The notes: generated from the letters alone by a model not told the origin. Shown: positions 25,888 through 34,611, counted from the first letter of the stretch. The stretch is DNA of 64,000 nt from Hormoscilla sp. GM7CHS1pb (GCA_014323675.1 JACONN010000002.1:2958001-3022000), one strand, 5' to 3'. Program-made: numbers and translations.

Positions 25888-26796
25888 TTATTCTTTACTT
25901 GTAAAGGCGATCGGATGTTGTTGGTACTGCCGATCGCCTAGGGGGATAAGTCCCACTTGCTCGTATAGTTCCCCCAGAATGCGATCGATGGCCGCTGTTT
26001 GCGTTCCATTTTCTATTAACTTTTCTAAGGTGGCGATCGCCTCAGCGAACAGGCCATGTTTGCTGTAAAGACGGGCCAGGGCGAGAGCAAATGCTGTATC
26101 GGGAAGCTGTTGCTGTTGCAGTTGTGCTATTTCTTCGCGTACTTGCCTTGCCCTGGTGCGTGATAGTAGGGTAAATTCCAGTCCCTGGCTGTCTTCATCC
26201 AGAGAGGAAGCCTCGTTGTCTGAGTAGACAATTATCTGATAATTAGCCCCAGGCTGCAAAGGTTGGTCCCCGGGATATTTCAGATAATTTGTCTGCACTT
26301 GAGTCTCCCAATATACCCCTGGGCCGACAAGTTTCACAGTGTAACTCTGGGTACCGGGGACCGCGTTCCAGCGTAACAGTGGCCGATCTTCCAGCAGCAG
26401 GGTGGCCCGGGGACTGATCAGGTAGGGAATTTCTGGGTCGATCGCGGAGGGTGCCGTGCCGCGATAAAAGGCGCGATCGTCTGCTAAGGGGCGTACAGGG
26501 GTACAGAGGTTAGCGATACCGGAGGGTACTCCATTGGGCAGTCGCTCGATCCTATTGTCAGCCGCACAATAGACGATCGCAACTGCTCCTGGAGCTGGCT
26601 GCACCAAGTCCCCGCGATACAAGTCCGTACCAATATTTGTGGGACGGTACTCGTTCCAAGTGCGGCGCATCAGTTGCACTTCACCTTTGATTTCAATAAT
26701 CCTGGCCATCGCTGTCTCGGAGGTACTCGCCGCGATCGCGGTAGGGAAAAGGCCAGAGACAATAGGTAACAGAGAAACTATCAAGTTGCGAATCAT
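25888..26796 (-). CDS. Exported FecR-like protein with helical repeats
   Basis: 302 residues from the ATG at 26796, chosen because it overlaps the kinase stop (TAATG); an upstream ATG at 26838 lies inside the kinase gene. The signal peptide is LIVSLLPIVSGLFPTAIAAS. A FecR-like region follows (ARIIEIKGEVQLMRRTW, LYRGDLVQPAPGAVAIVYC), then an Ig/fibronectin-like part (LRWNAVPGTQSYTVKLVGPG) and a C-terminal TPR-like pair (LARLYSKHGLFAEAIATLEK). Co-translation with a membrane Ser/Thr kinase suggests a sensory or output partner in the periplasm. The family is found in cyanobacteria, but its function is not known to me. Confidence 0.75.
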   Translation of the reverse strand: MIRNLIVSLLPIVSGLFPTAIAASTSETAMARIIEIKGEVQLMRRTWNEYRPTNIGTDLYRGDLVQPAPGAVAIVYCAADNRIERLPNGVPSGIANLCTPVRPLADDRAFYRGTAPSAIDPEIPYLISPRATLLLEDRPLLRWNAVPGTQSYTVKLVGPGVYWETQVQTNYLKYPGDQPLQPGANYQIIVYSDNEASSLDEDSQGLEFTLLSRTRARQVREEIAQLQQQQLPDTAFALALARLYSKHGLFAEAIATLEKLIENGTQTAAIDRILGELYEQVGLIPLGDRQYQQHPIAFTSKE

Positions 26797-28445
26797 TATT
26801 GGGTTGCTCCTAATCTTGCTTTTGCTATGGCAATCCACCCTTCTTCATCGCGATCGTAGCGCGAAGCATATCTGAGACAGTTTTCCCATTCTGCTTTCGC
26901 GAGGGCCTCCTTACCCTGGGCCTCTAGCACCTGGGCTAACAGACAGTAGGCGGGGGCCCGATCGCCCATCATCTCACTTGCCTCTCTTAAGTGAGATTCC
27001 GCTTCGGCATGGAAACCCTGTCCCAGTCGGGCCCATCCCAGGTTTTTCAGGATGGCGTATTTTCCTTCTTTGCTGTCAATGCGCCTTAAACCTTGCAGCA
27101 GCAGCCCTACTGCTGTATCGTAATCTCCAGAAAGAATGTAACAGTGAGCTAGGTTATTATAGCCTGCTGGACTATCGGCATTCTTGGCAACTCGGTACTC
27201 ATGGCAAGCTTCTTCCCTTTCCGATCGCGTTTCTAATATTATGCCCATGTTATTGCGCACATCGACATTATCTGGGTTAAATTTTAACGCCCATTTGTAG
27301 TAATTTTCTGCTTCCTGAAATTTACCCATTTGGTAGCTGGCCATTCCCCGCTGATTCAAAAAATGAGCTAGCTGGGGAGACAAGAAATGATAACTTGTCA
27401 TTGTCAGGCACAGCATCCCCAAATATCCCGCCAACCGCCACTTTTTCTTTTTATCCGACCATCTTTTGCGGTTTTTTCCTATTTTAACTGCTTCCGTGAC
27501 ATATTGATTATTTTTCCCCTGGGCTCGGGTTTTGGAAACATCGGTGGATTCGTCAAACGGGCGATCGAGGGCTGCTAAACTCTGTAATATCTCTGAGGTA
27601 TTGCGTGGGCGTTCTTCTACTTCTGGTGCCATCAAATTGTCTATCAGATTCCCTAATGCTTCTGAAATATGATATTCTTTCTCTCGCCATATTAACTTAC
27701 CGCTATCTAATTCTGGAAAGTTTTCCGGCAACTGACCCGTCAATAATTGCACGAAGGTACGCCCCAGAGAAAAGAAATCAGACTGGGGCACCGCACGACC
27801 GAGCAGTTGTTCGACGGCAGTGTAGCCTCCTGGAGAATAAACCCCGGTTGTCTCTTGCCCTAAATCGATCTTTTCTTGATAGGTTTTAGTAATTTTTCGG
27901 GCGGCCCCAAAATCTATCAATACCAGGCGGCCATCCGGTCGGACCATGATGTTGGATGGTTTAATGTCTCGATGAAAGAAACCATTTCTATGGACGTAAT
28001 CCAATATTTCTGTTAACTGTCTCAACCAGTCGATCGCTTGTTCTGGGAGGAGAGGGGGATTATGTTTTAACCAGGTCTCCAAATCCGAGCCTGGGATTTT
28101 CTCCATCACGATGCAATGCAGTTGTTTGGGACCGTTGCGGGGGGAAAAGATAAAATCCGTCTCCACTTGGGGAATTCCCGGATGCTGTAGCTGGCGCAAT
28201 ACATGTGCTTCTTGCCGAAACAGCCTGACTAAGGTAGGCTTATTGACAGTGAGCACTTTCATAACTTGCCGCGTGCCGCCGTTATCGATCTCATAGAGTT
28301 TGGTATCGCTGTCATCTGCCGAGTTTAATGGAGAAAGTAGCTGATACCGCTCGTTGATGGACAATTCGGTTCCGCAGGATTGACAGCTTTCCAAATGGTC
28401 CGGGTTCTGGGGTTCCTGACACCAAGGATTTATGCAGTAGCTCAT
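26796..28445 (-). CDS. Ser/Thr protein kinase with zinc ribbon, one TM helix and TPRs
   Basis: 549 residues from M at 28445 (MSYCINPWCQEPQNPDHLES). The N-terminal Cys4 ribbon (CINPWC...CQSCG) is typical of cyanobacterial Hanks kinases. The kinase core shows VMKVL (Lys), HRDIKPSNIMV (catalytic loop), LIDFGAARK (DFG) and TAVEQLLG (APE region). One TM helix follows at about residue 345 (LAGYLGMLCLTMTSYHFLSP), then at least four TPR units (AENYYKWALKFNPDNVDVRN) probably outside the cytoplasm. It is the first gene of a two-gene unit with the FecR-like protein. Confidence 0.93.
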   Translation of the reverse strand: MSYCINPWCQEPQNPDHLESCQSCGTELSINERYQLLSPLNSADDSDTKLYEIDNGGTRQVMKVLTVNKPTLVRLFRQEAHVLRQLQHPGIPQVETDFIFSPRNGPKQLHCIVMEKIPGSDLETWLKHNPPLLPEQAIDWLRQLTEILDYVHRNGFFHRDIKPSNIMVRPDGRLVLIDFGAARKITKTYQEKIDLGQETTGVYSPGGYTAVEQLLGRAVPQSDFFSLGRTFVQLLTGQLPENFPELDSGKLIWREKEYHISEALGNLIDNLMAPEVEERPRNTSEILQSLAALDRPFDESTDVSKTRAQGKNNQYVTEAVKIGKNRKRWSDKKKKWRLAGYLGMLCLTMTSYHFLSPQLAHFLNQRGMASYQMGKFQEAENYYKWALKFNPDNVDVRNNMGIILETRSEREEACHEYRVAKNADSPAGYNNLAHCYILSGDYDTAVGLLLQGLRRIDSKEGKYAILKNLGWARLGQGFHAEAESHLREASEMMGDRAPAYCLLAQVLEAQGKEALAKAEWENCLRYASRYDRDEEGWIAIAKARLGATQ

Positions 28446-28479
28446 AAGGAATTCTTGCATTGATTTGTGATTTTCTCTC

Positions 28480-29040
28480 GATACCAGTTAGTCTCCTAGC
28501 CCGCCCGGGGTTCAAACCCCGGGCTAATAGCTCAAGTGGGTTAAAACCCACTGAAAGCCTTATATAGAAAGGTAAGGTCCACATTTTTATCTTAGTCTCC
28601 TAGCCCGCCCGGGGTTCAAACGCCGGGCTAATAGCTCAAGTGGGTTAAAACCTAATGCTACGGGCGAAATCAATTTTATCCTCTTGTTGGGGGAGGGAAC
28701 AGGGAACAGGGAACAGGAAACAGGGGGGGAACAGGGGAACAGGGGAACAGGGGAACAGGGGAACAGCTGCAACTTCCATCAAATGATGCAGGATTGATGC
28801 CACATCGCTAGTCCACGCCCCGAAATGGCCCCCTGAAAATCGAATTCGCCCGTGGCATTAGGTTAAAACCCACTGAAAGCCTTATATAGAAAGGGTAAGG
28901 TTCACATTTTTATCTCGTTTTCCTCTCCTTAAGAGGATCGGCCTCTTAAGGATGGTAAAACGTTTTATAGATATGGCTTTTAGTCGGTTTTCAACCGACT
29001 TTAGCTATTAGCCGGGGTTTGAACCCCCGGCGGGCTGACG
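28480..29040. repeat. Intergenic repeats: GGGTTCAAACCCCGGGC palindromes and GGGAACA minisatellite
   Basis: The block CTAGCCCGCCCGGGGTTCAA followed by CTCAAGTGGGTTAAAACC occurs at about 28493 and 28594. The trailing part (CACTGAAAGCCTTATATAGA) recurs at about 28548 and 28870. Between 28690 and 28767 lies a run of 8-9-bp GGGGAACA units. No gene is seen. The palindromes could terminate transcription from either side. Confidence 0.8.
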
Positions 29041-29070
29041 CGCTGGCGATCGGGCTATTGGGCGATCTGG

Positions 29071-30687
29071 TTATTGTGCGATCGGGCTAACGGGCTGACT
29101 AACAAGGGGGCTAACAACCTGAATGTCTGGAACAATGGCGAGCAAGTTTTGGGCATTTACCGTGGCATATCTGATTTCTAGGGAAGATTGGTCCTGTAGT
29201 TTTGGCAGGAGTTCAGCGAGAGACTCCTTAATTTTGGTTTCATTCCTAATGATAGTACGGAGTCGATGCCAAAGGGGAACTAGCATGTGCTCGGCGATCG
29301 CGTGACTTTTGAACAGTTGGGTTTGGGCTATTTGCTGATGCTCGATCAACTCACAGATTTCGGCAGCTACCCGTTCGATGAATTGGTTAGTGACATACTC
29401 CATGACTGTGGGTTGCAGGGTGAATAGGGATTCATCTGCTTCCGTACTGGTTTCGAGGAGCGATCGCCTGCCCAAGGAGCCCAGGGCCTCTAGCAGTTCT
29501 CGCACCACTTCTGGTAACATCATATCAGCTCTGAGCCTTTCCAGGGAAATGGGTTGGCGCTCGATCGCCAGCCAGTAGATAATTTCTTGCTCCAGATCTG
29601 ATAAGCGACTCAAGGGTTCGTCTAACAGGTCTTGAATATCGCCAAACACCAGCATTTTATGCTTCAGAAATTGGGCCACATTGCCGTTAAACAACTCGCG
29701 AATAGTGGTAGCCACAATTTTCAGAGCTAAGGGATTACCCCGATAGAGTTGCATCAGGATTTTCCATTTTACCTCTCCAGACAAGCCTTTCGCCTGCAAG
29801 ATTTGCTTGGCATCTGGCTCTTTCAATCCCGTCAGGAATAAGGAACGAACCGGTAGCACGTCCCCTTCCAGTTGAGCAATCTTTTTGGGTTTCTCTTGAC
29901 TGGTCAGCAGTAAGCAACTGTTGTGGGGTGCTTCGGCGAAGCGTCGGAGCAGTTCTCCATAGTCTTCGTATCCCGGGCGATACTGTCCTACTAACTCTTT
30001 ACTTTGCAGGATCGTCTCTAGGTTGTCCAGCACTAGCAAGCAGCGGTAGGTCCCAAACCGCTCGATCGCTTCTGATATCAGCTCGTCAATGTCTTCTAGT
30101 TTAGGAACCGCTTTATTTTGGGCCAACAGTAAGTCTAGCAGCAGGTCTTTCAGGGGAGGAGCATGGCGGAGACTGCGCCAGATTACATATTCAAATTTAT
30201 CTTGAATCTGTTGAGCAATGCGTACTGCTAGGGAAGTTTTGCCAATACCTCCCATTCCCAGTAGGGCCACTAGGCGACAGCGGTCTGAGACTATCCATTG
30301 CTCTAGGGTAGCGAGTTCTGGGGCCCGACCGTAAAAGCTGGAGACATCGGGCGCTGAGTCCCAATCTACTCTGTTGGCAGTCAGGACTTTAGTCCTGGCC
30401 CCAGCAGGAACTATCGATTCACTAGCATTCTGTTGATATAGGTCTACGAGGATCTTTTGTAACTTAGCTAGTTTCCCCGGTCCAGCACCGGGGATATGAA
30501 ACTTCTTGTACACTTCCCCCAGTCGCTTGCGCACTGCTTCTGGTTTGACTTTCAGTCCAGAGGCGATCGCCTCCGTTGACTGACCGTCCAGGGCCCGAAA
30601 CAGCACCTCTAGTTCTGTCTTAGAAACGCTGCGTTCGGTAGCTACTGCTTTGAGAAAGTCTTTTGGTATCAAGGTCTTTTTCCTCAC
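29071..30687 (-). CDS. NB-ARC (STAND) ATPase with N-terminal HTH, no C-terminal sensor repeats
   Basis: 538 residues. The N-terminal ~75 residues form an HTH-like region (LFRALDGQSTEAIASGLKVK, AVRKRLGEVYKKFHI). NB-ARC follows with Walker A LLGMGGIGKTSLAVRIA, Walker B CLLVLDNLETI, the sensor strand SCLLLTSQEKPK and the GNPLALKIVA motif, then a winged helix (LSDLEQEIIYWLAIERQPIS). In cyanobacteria this module usually continues into pentapeptide or WD40 repeats. Here, after LEIRYATVNAQNLLA, the protein diverges and stops in a low-complexity tail. It is therefore either a truncated signalling protein or one that senses through its HTH part. Confidence 0.88.
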   Translation of the reverse strand: MRKKTLIPKDFLKAVATERSVSKTELEVLFRALDGQSTEAIASGLKVKPEAVRKRLGEVYKKFHIPGAGPGKLAKLQKILVDLYQQNASESIVPAGARTKVLTANRVDWDSAPDVSSFYGRAPELATLEQWIVSDRCRLVALLGMGGIGKTSLAVRIAQQIQDKFEYVIWRSLRHAPPLKDLLLDLLLAQNKAVPKLEDIDELISEAIERFGTYRCLLVLDNLETILQSKELVGQYRPGYEDYGELLRRFAEAPHNSCLLLTSQEKPKKIAQLEGDVLPVRSLFLTGLKEPDAKQILQAKGLSGEVKWKILMQLYRGNPLALKIVATTIRELFNGNVAQFLKHKMLVFGDIQDLLDEPLSRLSDLEQEIIYWLAIERQPISLERLRADMMLPEVVRELLEALGSLGRRSLLETSTEADESLFTLQPTVMEYVTNQFIERVAAEICELIEHQQIAQTQLFKSHAIAEHMLVPLWHRLRTIIRNETKIKESLAELLPKLQDQSSLEIRYATVNAQNLLAIVPDIQVVSPLVSQPVSPIAQ

Positions 30688-30909
30688 CGGCGAAATTTAC
30701 GCGCTCTGTGCCGGGGGTGAAACCACCGGCAAGCTGAGTGGTCTACTCTTCTACCAGAGCATCTCACTATTGTATCATAAAATGTGAACTTTAGTGAGTT
30801 TTTGCCCTACAGGCGGAGGACGCCCGTCTGTCCCACAAGTATTTTTATGGCTCAAAGCCTGTACTATCAATAGTTTCAGCTCTCGCTAAAATTTTTTTTG
30901 CCCAAACCC

Positions 30910-30939
30910 TTGACACTTCACTTTTTTTTGCTCTATAAT
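30910..30939 (+). promoter_or_regulatory. Consensus sigma-70 promoter
   Basis: TTGACA at 30910-30915, an 18-bp spacer containing T8, and TATAAT at 30934-30939. Both hexamers match the consensus exactly, which is rare in this window. A start near 30946 would transcribe the structured leader and the small ORF at 31094. Confidence 0.8.
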
Positions 30940-30945
30940 TATGAC

Positions 30946-31081
30946 ATAAGTGAGAAAGCTGATGGCTGGGCTGCGGTCCCGCCTGACAGCCGACAGGTCC
31001 TCACCCTGTCGGGTTGTACCGGCCCTGATAGGTGCCGGATGGTGCAGGAAAGTAGCCAGCCAATCAGGTGAAACGATATTC
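30946..31081 (+). ncRNA. Structured leader RNA, possible riboswitch of unknown class
   Basis: The predicted transcript folds into a closed multibranch structure. P1 pairs CTGAT-GGCTGG (30959-30969) with CCAGCC-A-ATCAG (31056-31067). Inside, CTGC pairs with GCAG. One arm is the 8-bp hairpin CCGACAGG/CCTGTCGG, another is CCGGC/GCCGG. A purine-rich AGGAAAGUA joins the arms. The closing stem ends 15 bases before the AGGAG of the small ORF, a position from which folding could affect translation. It matches none of the TPP, cobalamin, c-di-GMP, c-di-AMP, fluoride or glutamine consensus cores that I know. Confidence 0.55.
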
Positions 31082-31093
31082 AGGAGTAAAAAG

Positions 31094-31309
31094 ATGATTG
31101 TAGGAAATTCTCAGCTCAATTTCGACTCATTAGAGGATATTCCATTTGCTGCGAATGCTACGGACAGCCTGGGTTTCTTCGGACGCTTTGGGGGCAATGG
31201 CCAACGGGGCGATCGCTTCCGTGAGGTGCCCCCAGAACTGGAAGAACTACAGGCCAGCATCGCCAATATAGAAGGACTGCGTGAGGGTCAAATCTTCGCG
31301 CCAGTCTAG
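31094..31309 (+). CDS. Small ORF downstream of structured leader
   Basis: 71 residues (MIVGNSQLNFDSLEDIPFAA...), with CAGGAG seven bases before the ATG. The middle is glycine- and aromatic-rich (LGFFGRFGGNGQRGDRFRE), followed by an acidic helix (VPPELEELQASIANIEGL). I do not recognise a family. It overlaps tail-to-tail with an asparagine-synthase fragment on the other strand. The promoter, leader and good ribosome site argue that it is expressed. A RiPP-like precursor or a truncated larger protein are both possible. Confidence 0.55.
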   Translation: MIVGNSQLNFDSLEDIPFAANATDSLGFFGRFGGNGQRGDRFREVPPELEELQASIANIEGLREGQIFAPV

Positions 31310-31537
31310 GCGGATATCCCCAGTAATCCAAACTTTCCTATCGAGACTGTGGGGTTGCCGTTCTGTTGCTGATTCCCAGGTAGTCCGCAAGAGGGCGTGA
31401 CCGAAACCGACATGACCGTCAGTCCAGGTATCCCGGGCATCGGGGCCGCGAAATGCCATCAACTCCGTCATAGTCTGTAACAGGGCGGGGTCAAGGGGTT
31501 GACCGTCGCCGTGGAGAATACCGACAATACCGCTCAT
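31247..31537 (-). pseudogene. Asparagine synthase (glutamine amidotransferase) N-terminal fragment
   Basis: The frame begins MSGIVGILHGDGQPLDPALL and continues MAFRGPDARDTWTDGHVGFG and WITGDIRLD, the N-terminal glutaminase half of AsnB-type enzymes. The usual catalytic Cys2 is Ser here (M-S-G), as in amidotransferase-dead homologues that close lasso peptides or beta-lactams. Homology ends at about 31310, where the frame runs into the oppositely coded small ORF. The ATP-binding synthetase half is absent. Confidence 0.75.
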
Positions 31538-31646
31538 ATAGCAGTCCTAAATCATTGCTTTTAAGTTTACAGTATTTCGGACAGAGGGAAAATAAGCTAA
31601 GATAAGATATAATAGTCAAAGAACGCGATCGCAAGGGAGGTCGAAT

Positions 31647-32420
31647 ATGACACAAGCTGTCGTCCCAGCAACCGAGGTGGCCATCAAGGAACCTCCTGAA
31701 ATTGAACATCCCGAAAGTGAACGCATGTTCACTTTTCAAGAATATCTCTCCTATGAAGGAGAACCGGGTGTTTTTTATGAATTAGTCAGGGGAAAATTAA
31801 GACCGATGTCCGCATCCACCCACTTACATACCAATATTGGCAAGTTTCTGATTTATAAGTTCCAGCGCTACTTTGCTGCCCAAAACTTGGATTTAGTCGC
31901 AAACGCATTAGCGACCGGTGTCCGAACGGAAGAAAATTCATCCCGAATTCCCGATGTGGTAGTCTGTAGCCAAACTGTTTGGGAGCAAGTTCTTCATCGC
32001 CCAGGGGCAGGAGTTTTGGATTTTGACGAAAAACCGATTCTGGTGGTAGAAATTGTCAGCAGCGATCGCCGGGAGGATTATGTGATTAAACGCTACGAAT
32101 ACGAAGCGGCTGGAATTGCCGAGTATTGGATAGTAGACCCGAAAAAGAAACTCGTTCGGGTGTTTGTGAATCCTAGCAAGGAAGAAGGATATAGTTTTAC
32201 CGATTTCACGGAAGATACGTCAATTATTTCCGGTCAGTTTGAGCAGCTAGTTTTATCTGCGAAAGAACTGCTATATCCTCCCCTGGTGGAGCAATTAATT
32301 AAGGAAGAACAAACCAAAATAAAAACCCTGGAACAACAGGCACAAACAGAACGCCAACGTGCGGAAAAGTTAGCCCAGCGTTTACTAGAAATGGGAGTCA
32401 ACCCGGACGACATCCATTAA
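31647..32420 (+). CDS. Uma2 family endonuclease
   Basis: 257 residues, full length. It shows EYLSYEGEPGVFYELVRGKL, GVRTEENSSRIPDVVVCSQT, DFDEKPILVVEIVSSDRRED and AEYWIVDPKKKLVRVF, then a C-terminal coiled coil (QTKIKTLEQQAQTERQRAEK). The PD-(D/E)XK-like core is intact. Immediately upstream, AAGATATAATAGTC and a GGGAGGT ribosome site are shared with the paralogue at 32702. This is the best-preserved of the three near-identical copies in the window. Biological role unknown. Confidence 0.92.
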   Translation: MTQAVVPATEVAIKEPPEIEHPESERMFTFQEYLSYEGEPGVFYELVRGKLRPMSASTHLHTNIGKFLIYKFQRYFAAQNLDLVANALATGVRTEENSSRIPDVVVCSQTVWEQVLHRPGAGVLDFDEKPILVVEIVSSDRREDYVIKRYEYEAAGIAEYWIVDPKKKLVRVFVNPSKEEGYSFTDFTEDTSIISGQFEQLVLSAKELLYPPLVEQLIKEEQTKIKTLEQQAQTERQRAEKLAQRLLEMGVNPDDIH

Positions 32421-32701
32421 AATTATCTTCCTCCCTTTGGGTAGCGCTCCACAAGTAATGATTATATCCCACTGAAACAACGGTTAGTGGATTTGCTATC
32501 ATTAGGAGCACTACCCCACTCGCAGCGGAGGGGGCCCGGAGCGTGCGAAAAATCGCAAGTGTAGGTAGTGGAGGGTGTTGCAGGAGGTCTGTACCCGATC
32601 GTCCCAACTGTGCTGACGGTCAAGAGGTCCAATAAGCTAAGATAAGATATAATGGTCAATGAACGCGAACGCTGCGCGAAAAATCGCAAGGGAGGTAGAA
32701 T

Positions 32702-33452
32702 ATGACACAAGCTGTTGTCCCAGCAGGGGAGGTGGCCATCAATGAACCTCAAGAAAAGGAACATCTGTTAACCTTCCAAGAATATCTCGACTATGAAGGA
32801 GAACCGGATGTTCTCTATGAATTAGTCAGGGGGAAACTAATACCCATGTCCGCACCAACTCTCGAAGACATAAACATCTGCGAATTTTTACGGTACAAGT
32901 TACAGCGCTACGTTGCTGCCCAAAATTTATCTTTGGTGGTGAAAACCACTGTCGGTGTTAGAACCGAGGAAAATTCCTCCCGAATTCCTGATGCGATCGT
33001 TTGCAATCAAAGTCTTTGGGAGCAAATCAGCGATCGTCCAGGGGCAGGGGTTTTAGATTTTGACGAAAAGCCGATTCTGGTGGTAGAAATTGTCAGCAGC
33101 GATCGCCGGGAGGATTATGTGATTAAACGCTACGAATACGAAATGGCAGAAATTCCAGAATATTGGATAGTAGATCCGAAAAAGAAACGAGTTCGAGTGT
33201 TTGTTAATCATAGTGAAGAAGGATATAGTTGGGATGATTTTACCGAAGATACCTCAATTATTTCCGGTCAGCTTGAGCAGCTATTTTTATCGGTGAAAGA
33301 ACTGCGAACTGCTTGCACCGCCGGAGGAATTAATTAAAGAAGAACAAGCCCAAATTAAAACCCTGAAAGAACAGGTCGCCGAAGGTAAACGCGCTGAAAA
33401 GTTAGCCCAGCAGTTACGAGAAATGGGAGTTAACCCGGACGACATCGATTAA
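32702..33452 (+). CDS. Uma2 family endonuclease, frameshifted by a 7-bp duplication
   Basis: A paralogue of the gene at 31647 with the same core (EYLDYEGEPDVLYELVRGKL, DFDEKPILVVEIVSSDRRED). At 33298-33311 the heptamer GAACTGC is present twice. Removing one copy restores a frame running through ELLAPPEELIKEEQAQIKTL to NPDDID and a TAA at 33452, as in the sister protein. As written, the protein ends after 211 residues, without the coiled-coil tail but with the whole nuclease core, so partial function is possible. Confidence 0.88.
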
Positions 33453-33510
33453 AATTACTGAGGTAAATTACCAGGCGATCGCCTCAAATTATGGCGATCG
33501 TACTGTTAAG

Positions 33511-33846
33511 TTATCCGACAGCAAACTCGGTAAACTGACGTGCAAAAGGCTCGTGAAATGCTAACACAATATCCTGTTTGGATATATTGCGATCGAGCAA
33601 CTCATTAGCAATACCAATCTCAGTGCCATCATATTGAATCCAAATCTTGTCACCCTTGAGATCGATATGAATCGAACATCCATAAATCCGCCGATGCTTG
33701 TGCCAACCTGTCCGAATCACCTGATAATGTTCCCCTTGTTCGTCAAAACTGGTGTAAGCTTCTACCTCCCCATAGGAAGGTTTTCTTTGGCTATATTCAG
33801 TGAGAATTTCTTTAACTATGGTGCGATGACGCTCTAGCTTTTCCAT
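33511..33846 (-). CDS. xisI: XisI protein
   Basis: 111 residues, MEKLERHRTIVKEILTEYSQ, HYQVIRTGWHKHRRIYGCSI, IDLKGDKIWIQYDGTEIGIA. XisI was described with XisF and XisH as needed for fdxN element excision in Anabaena, but xisHI pairs are widespread and numerous in cyanobacteria without such elements and behave like a two-gene module of unknown, perhaps toxin-antitoxin-like, role. Its ATG overlaps the end of xisH by 13 bases, as is usual. Confidence 0.95.
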   Translation of the reverse strand: MEKLERHRTIVKEILTEYSQRKPSYGEVEAYTSFDEQGEHYQVIRTGWHKHRRIYGCSIHIDLKGDKIWIQYDGTEIGIANELLDRNISKQDIVLAFHEPFARQFTEFAVG

Positions 33847-34247
33847 TGTACAATCTCCTCTTCTAATGGGTTAAACACAATTAACTTGATTTCTACCTCT
33901 TCCACCCACAATCATTTGGGTAAACCGTCTTGAAAAGAAGTCTTCGTAAGTTGAAAGTGGAACGGCAAGATACAGAATACGTTCGGGTTCCACTGCTTTC
34001 AGGGCAAAACGATAGTTATAATATTGTCCCAAGGCAAGATGAAATTGATAAATTGTAGAAACAAAAAGCTCTTGATTTCTACTGCAATTTTTTCATCTTG
34101 CTTCTCTGCTGCAATTAACTGCTCTGCACCTAGATCGATCTTCAGAAGCACTTCACCGAAGTCGATCTCCAAGGGATCGTGGGTAATTGTCCAACCTTTT
34201 CTTTCAAGTCCGTGACGGACTGCATTATGGTAAAGATCTTTAGCCAT
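33834..34247 (-). CDS. xisH: XisH protein, with two one-base frame errors
   Basis: Begins MAKDLYHNAVRHGLERKGWT and shows DLGAEQLIAAEKQDEKIAVE with EIKSF, the PD-(D/E)XK-type core of XisH. The frame shifts near 34058-34066 (T-run), after which the expected YQFHLALGQYYNYRFALKAV and EPERILYLAVPLSTYEDFF are read. A second shift near 33904 restores EEVEIKLIVFNPLEEEIVQW and a stop overlapping xisI. Two compensating small indels in an otherwise intact gene suggest sequencing errors or recent decay. Confidence 0.88.
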
Positions 34248-34362
34248 ATCAATCTAGTTAGATAACGATCGTCCCTAATACATTTGTCAATCTCGTATTA
34301 TAAGCATTAAATCAGTTACAGAATAATACAGGCATCACAGATAATCACAGATATAAGCTTCG

Positions 34363-34611
34363 CTAGCGGTACTTTTCGACTATAAGCGTTGAATAGTCCG
34401 AAGGATTTTCTGCCATCCCGTCGTCGGTCGAAATTTCCAAGCGATCGACTTGCTCGAACCACTGCGACCAAGCCATAGCATACTCTATATCGGGTTTGAG
34501 TTCCCTAGCTTGGCGGAGTTGGCGGGCGAGTTCGAGAAGTTGAGCGAGGTCTTCTGGAGAGAGTCGATCGATTTCGGAGTTGAGTTGTTGGCGAAGTTGG
34601 GTCTTGGTCAT
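34363..34611 (-). CDS. Small antitoxin-like protein
   Basis: 82 residues: MTKTQLRQQLNSEIDRLSPE, LLELARQLRQARELKP, then an acidic C-terminus (STDDGMAENPSDYSTLIVEK). An N-terminal helix pair followed by a disordered acidic tail is common in cyanobacterial small antitoxins, but no toxin follows. It is placed 115 bp upstream of xisH on the same strand. Family not recognised. Confidence 0.55.
   Translation of the reverse strand: MTKTQLRQQLNSEIDRLSPEDLAQLLELARQLRQARELKPDIEYAMAWSQWFEQVDRLEISTDDGMAENPSDYSTLIVEKYR

Noticed and set aside
30946..31081. TPP, cobalamin, c-di-AMP, c-di-GMP, fluoride or glutamine riboswitch
   Set aside because: I compared the conserved cores I know of these classes and found no match; kept as an unclassified structured leader.
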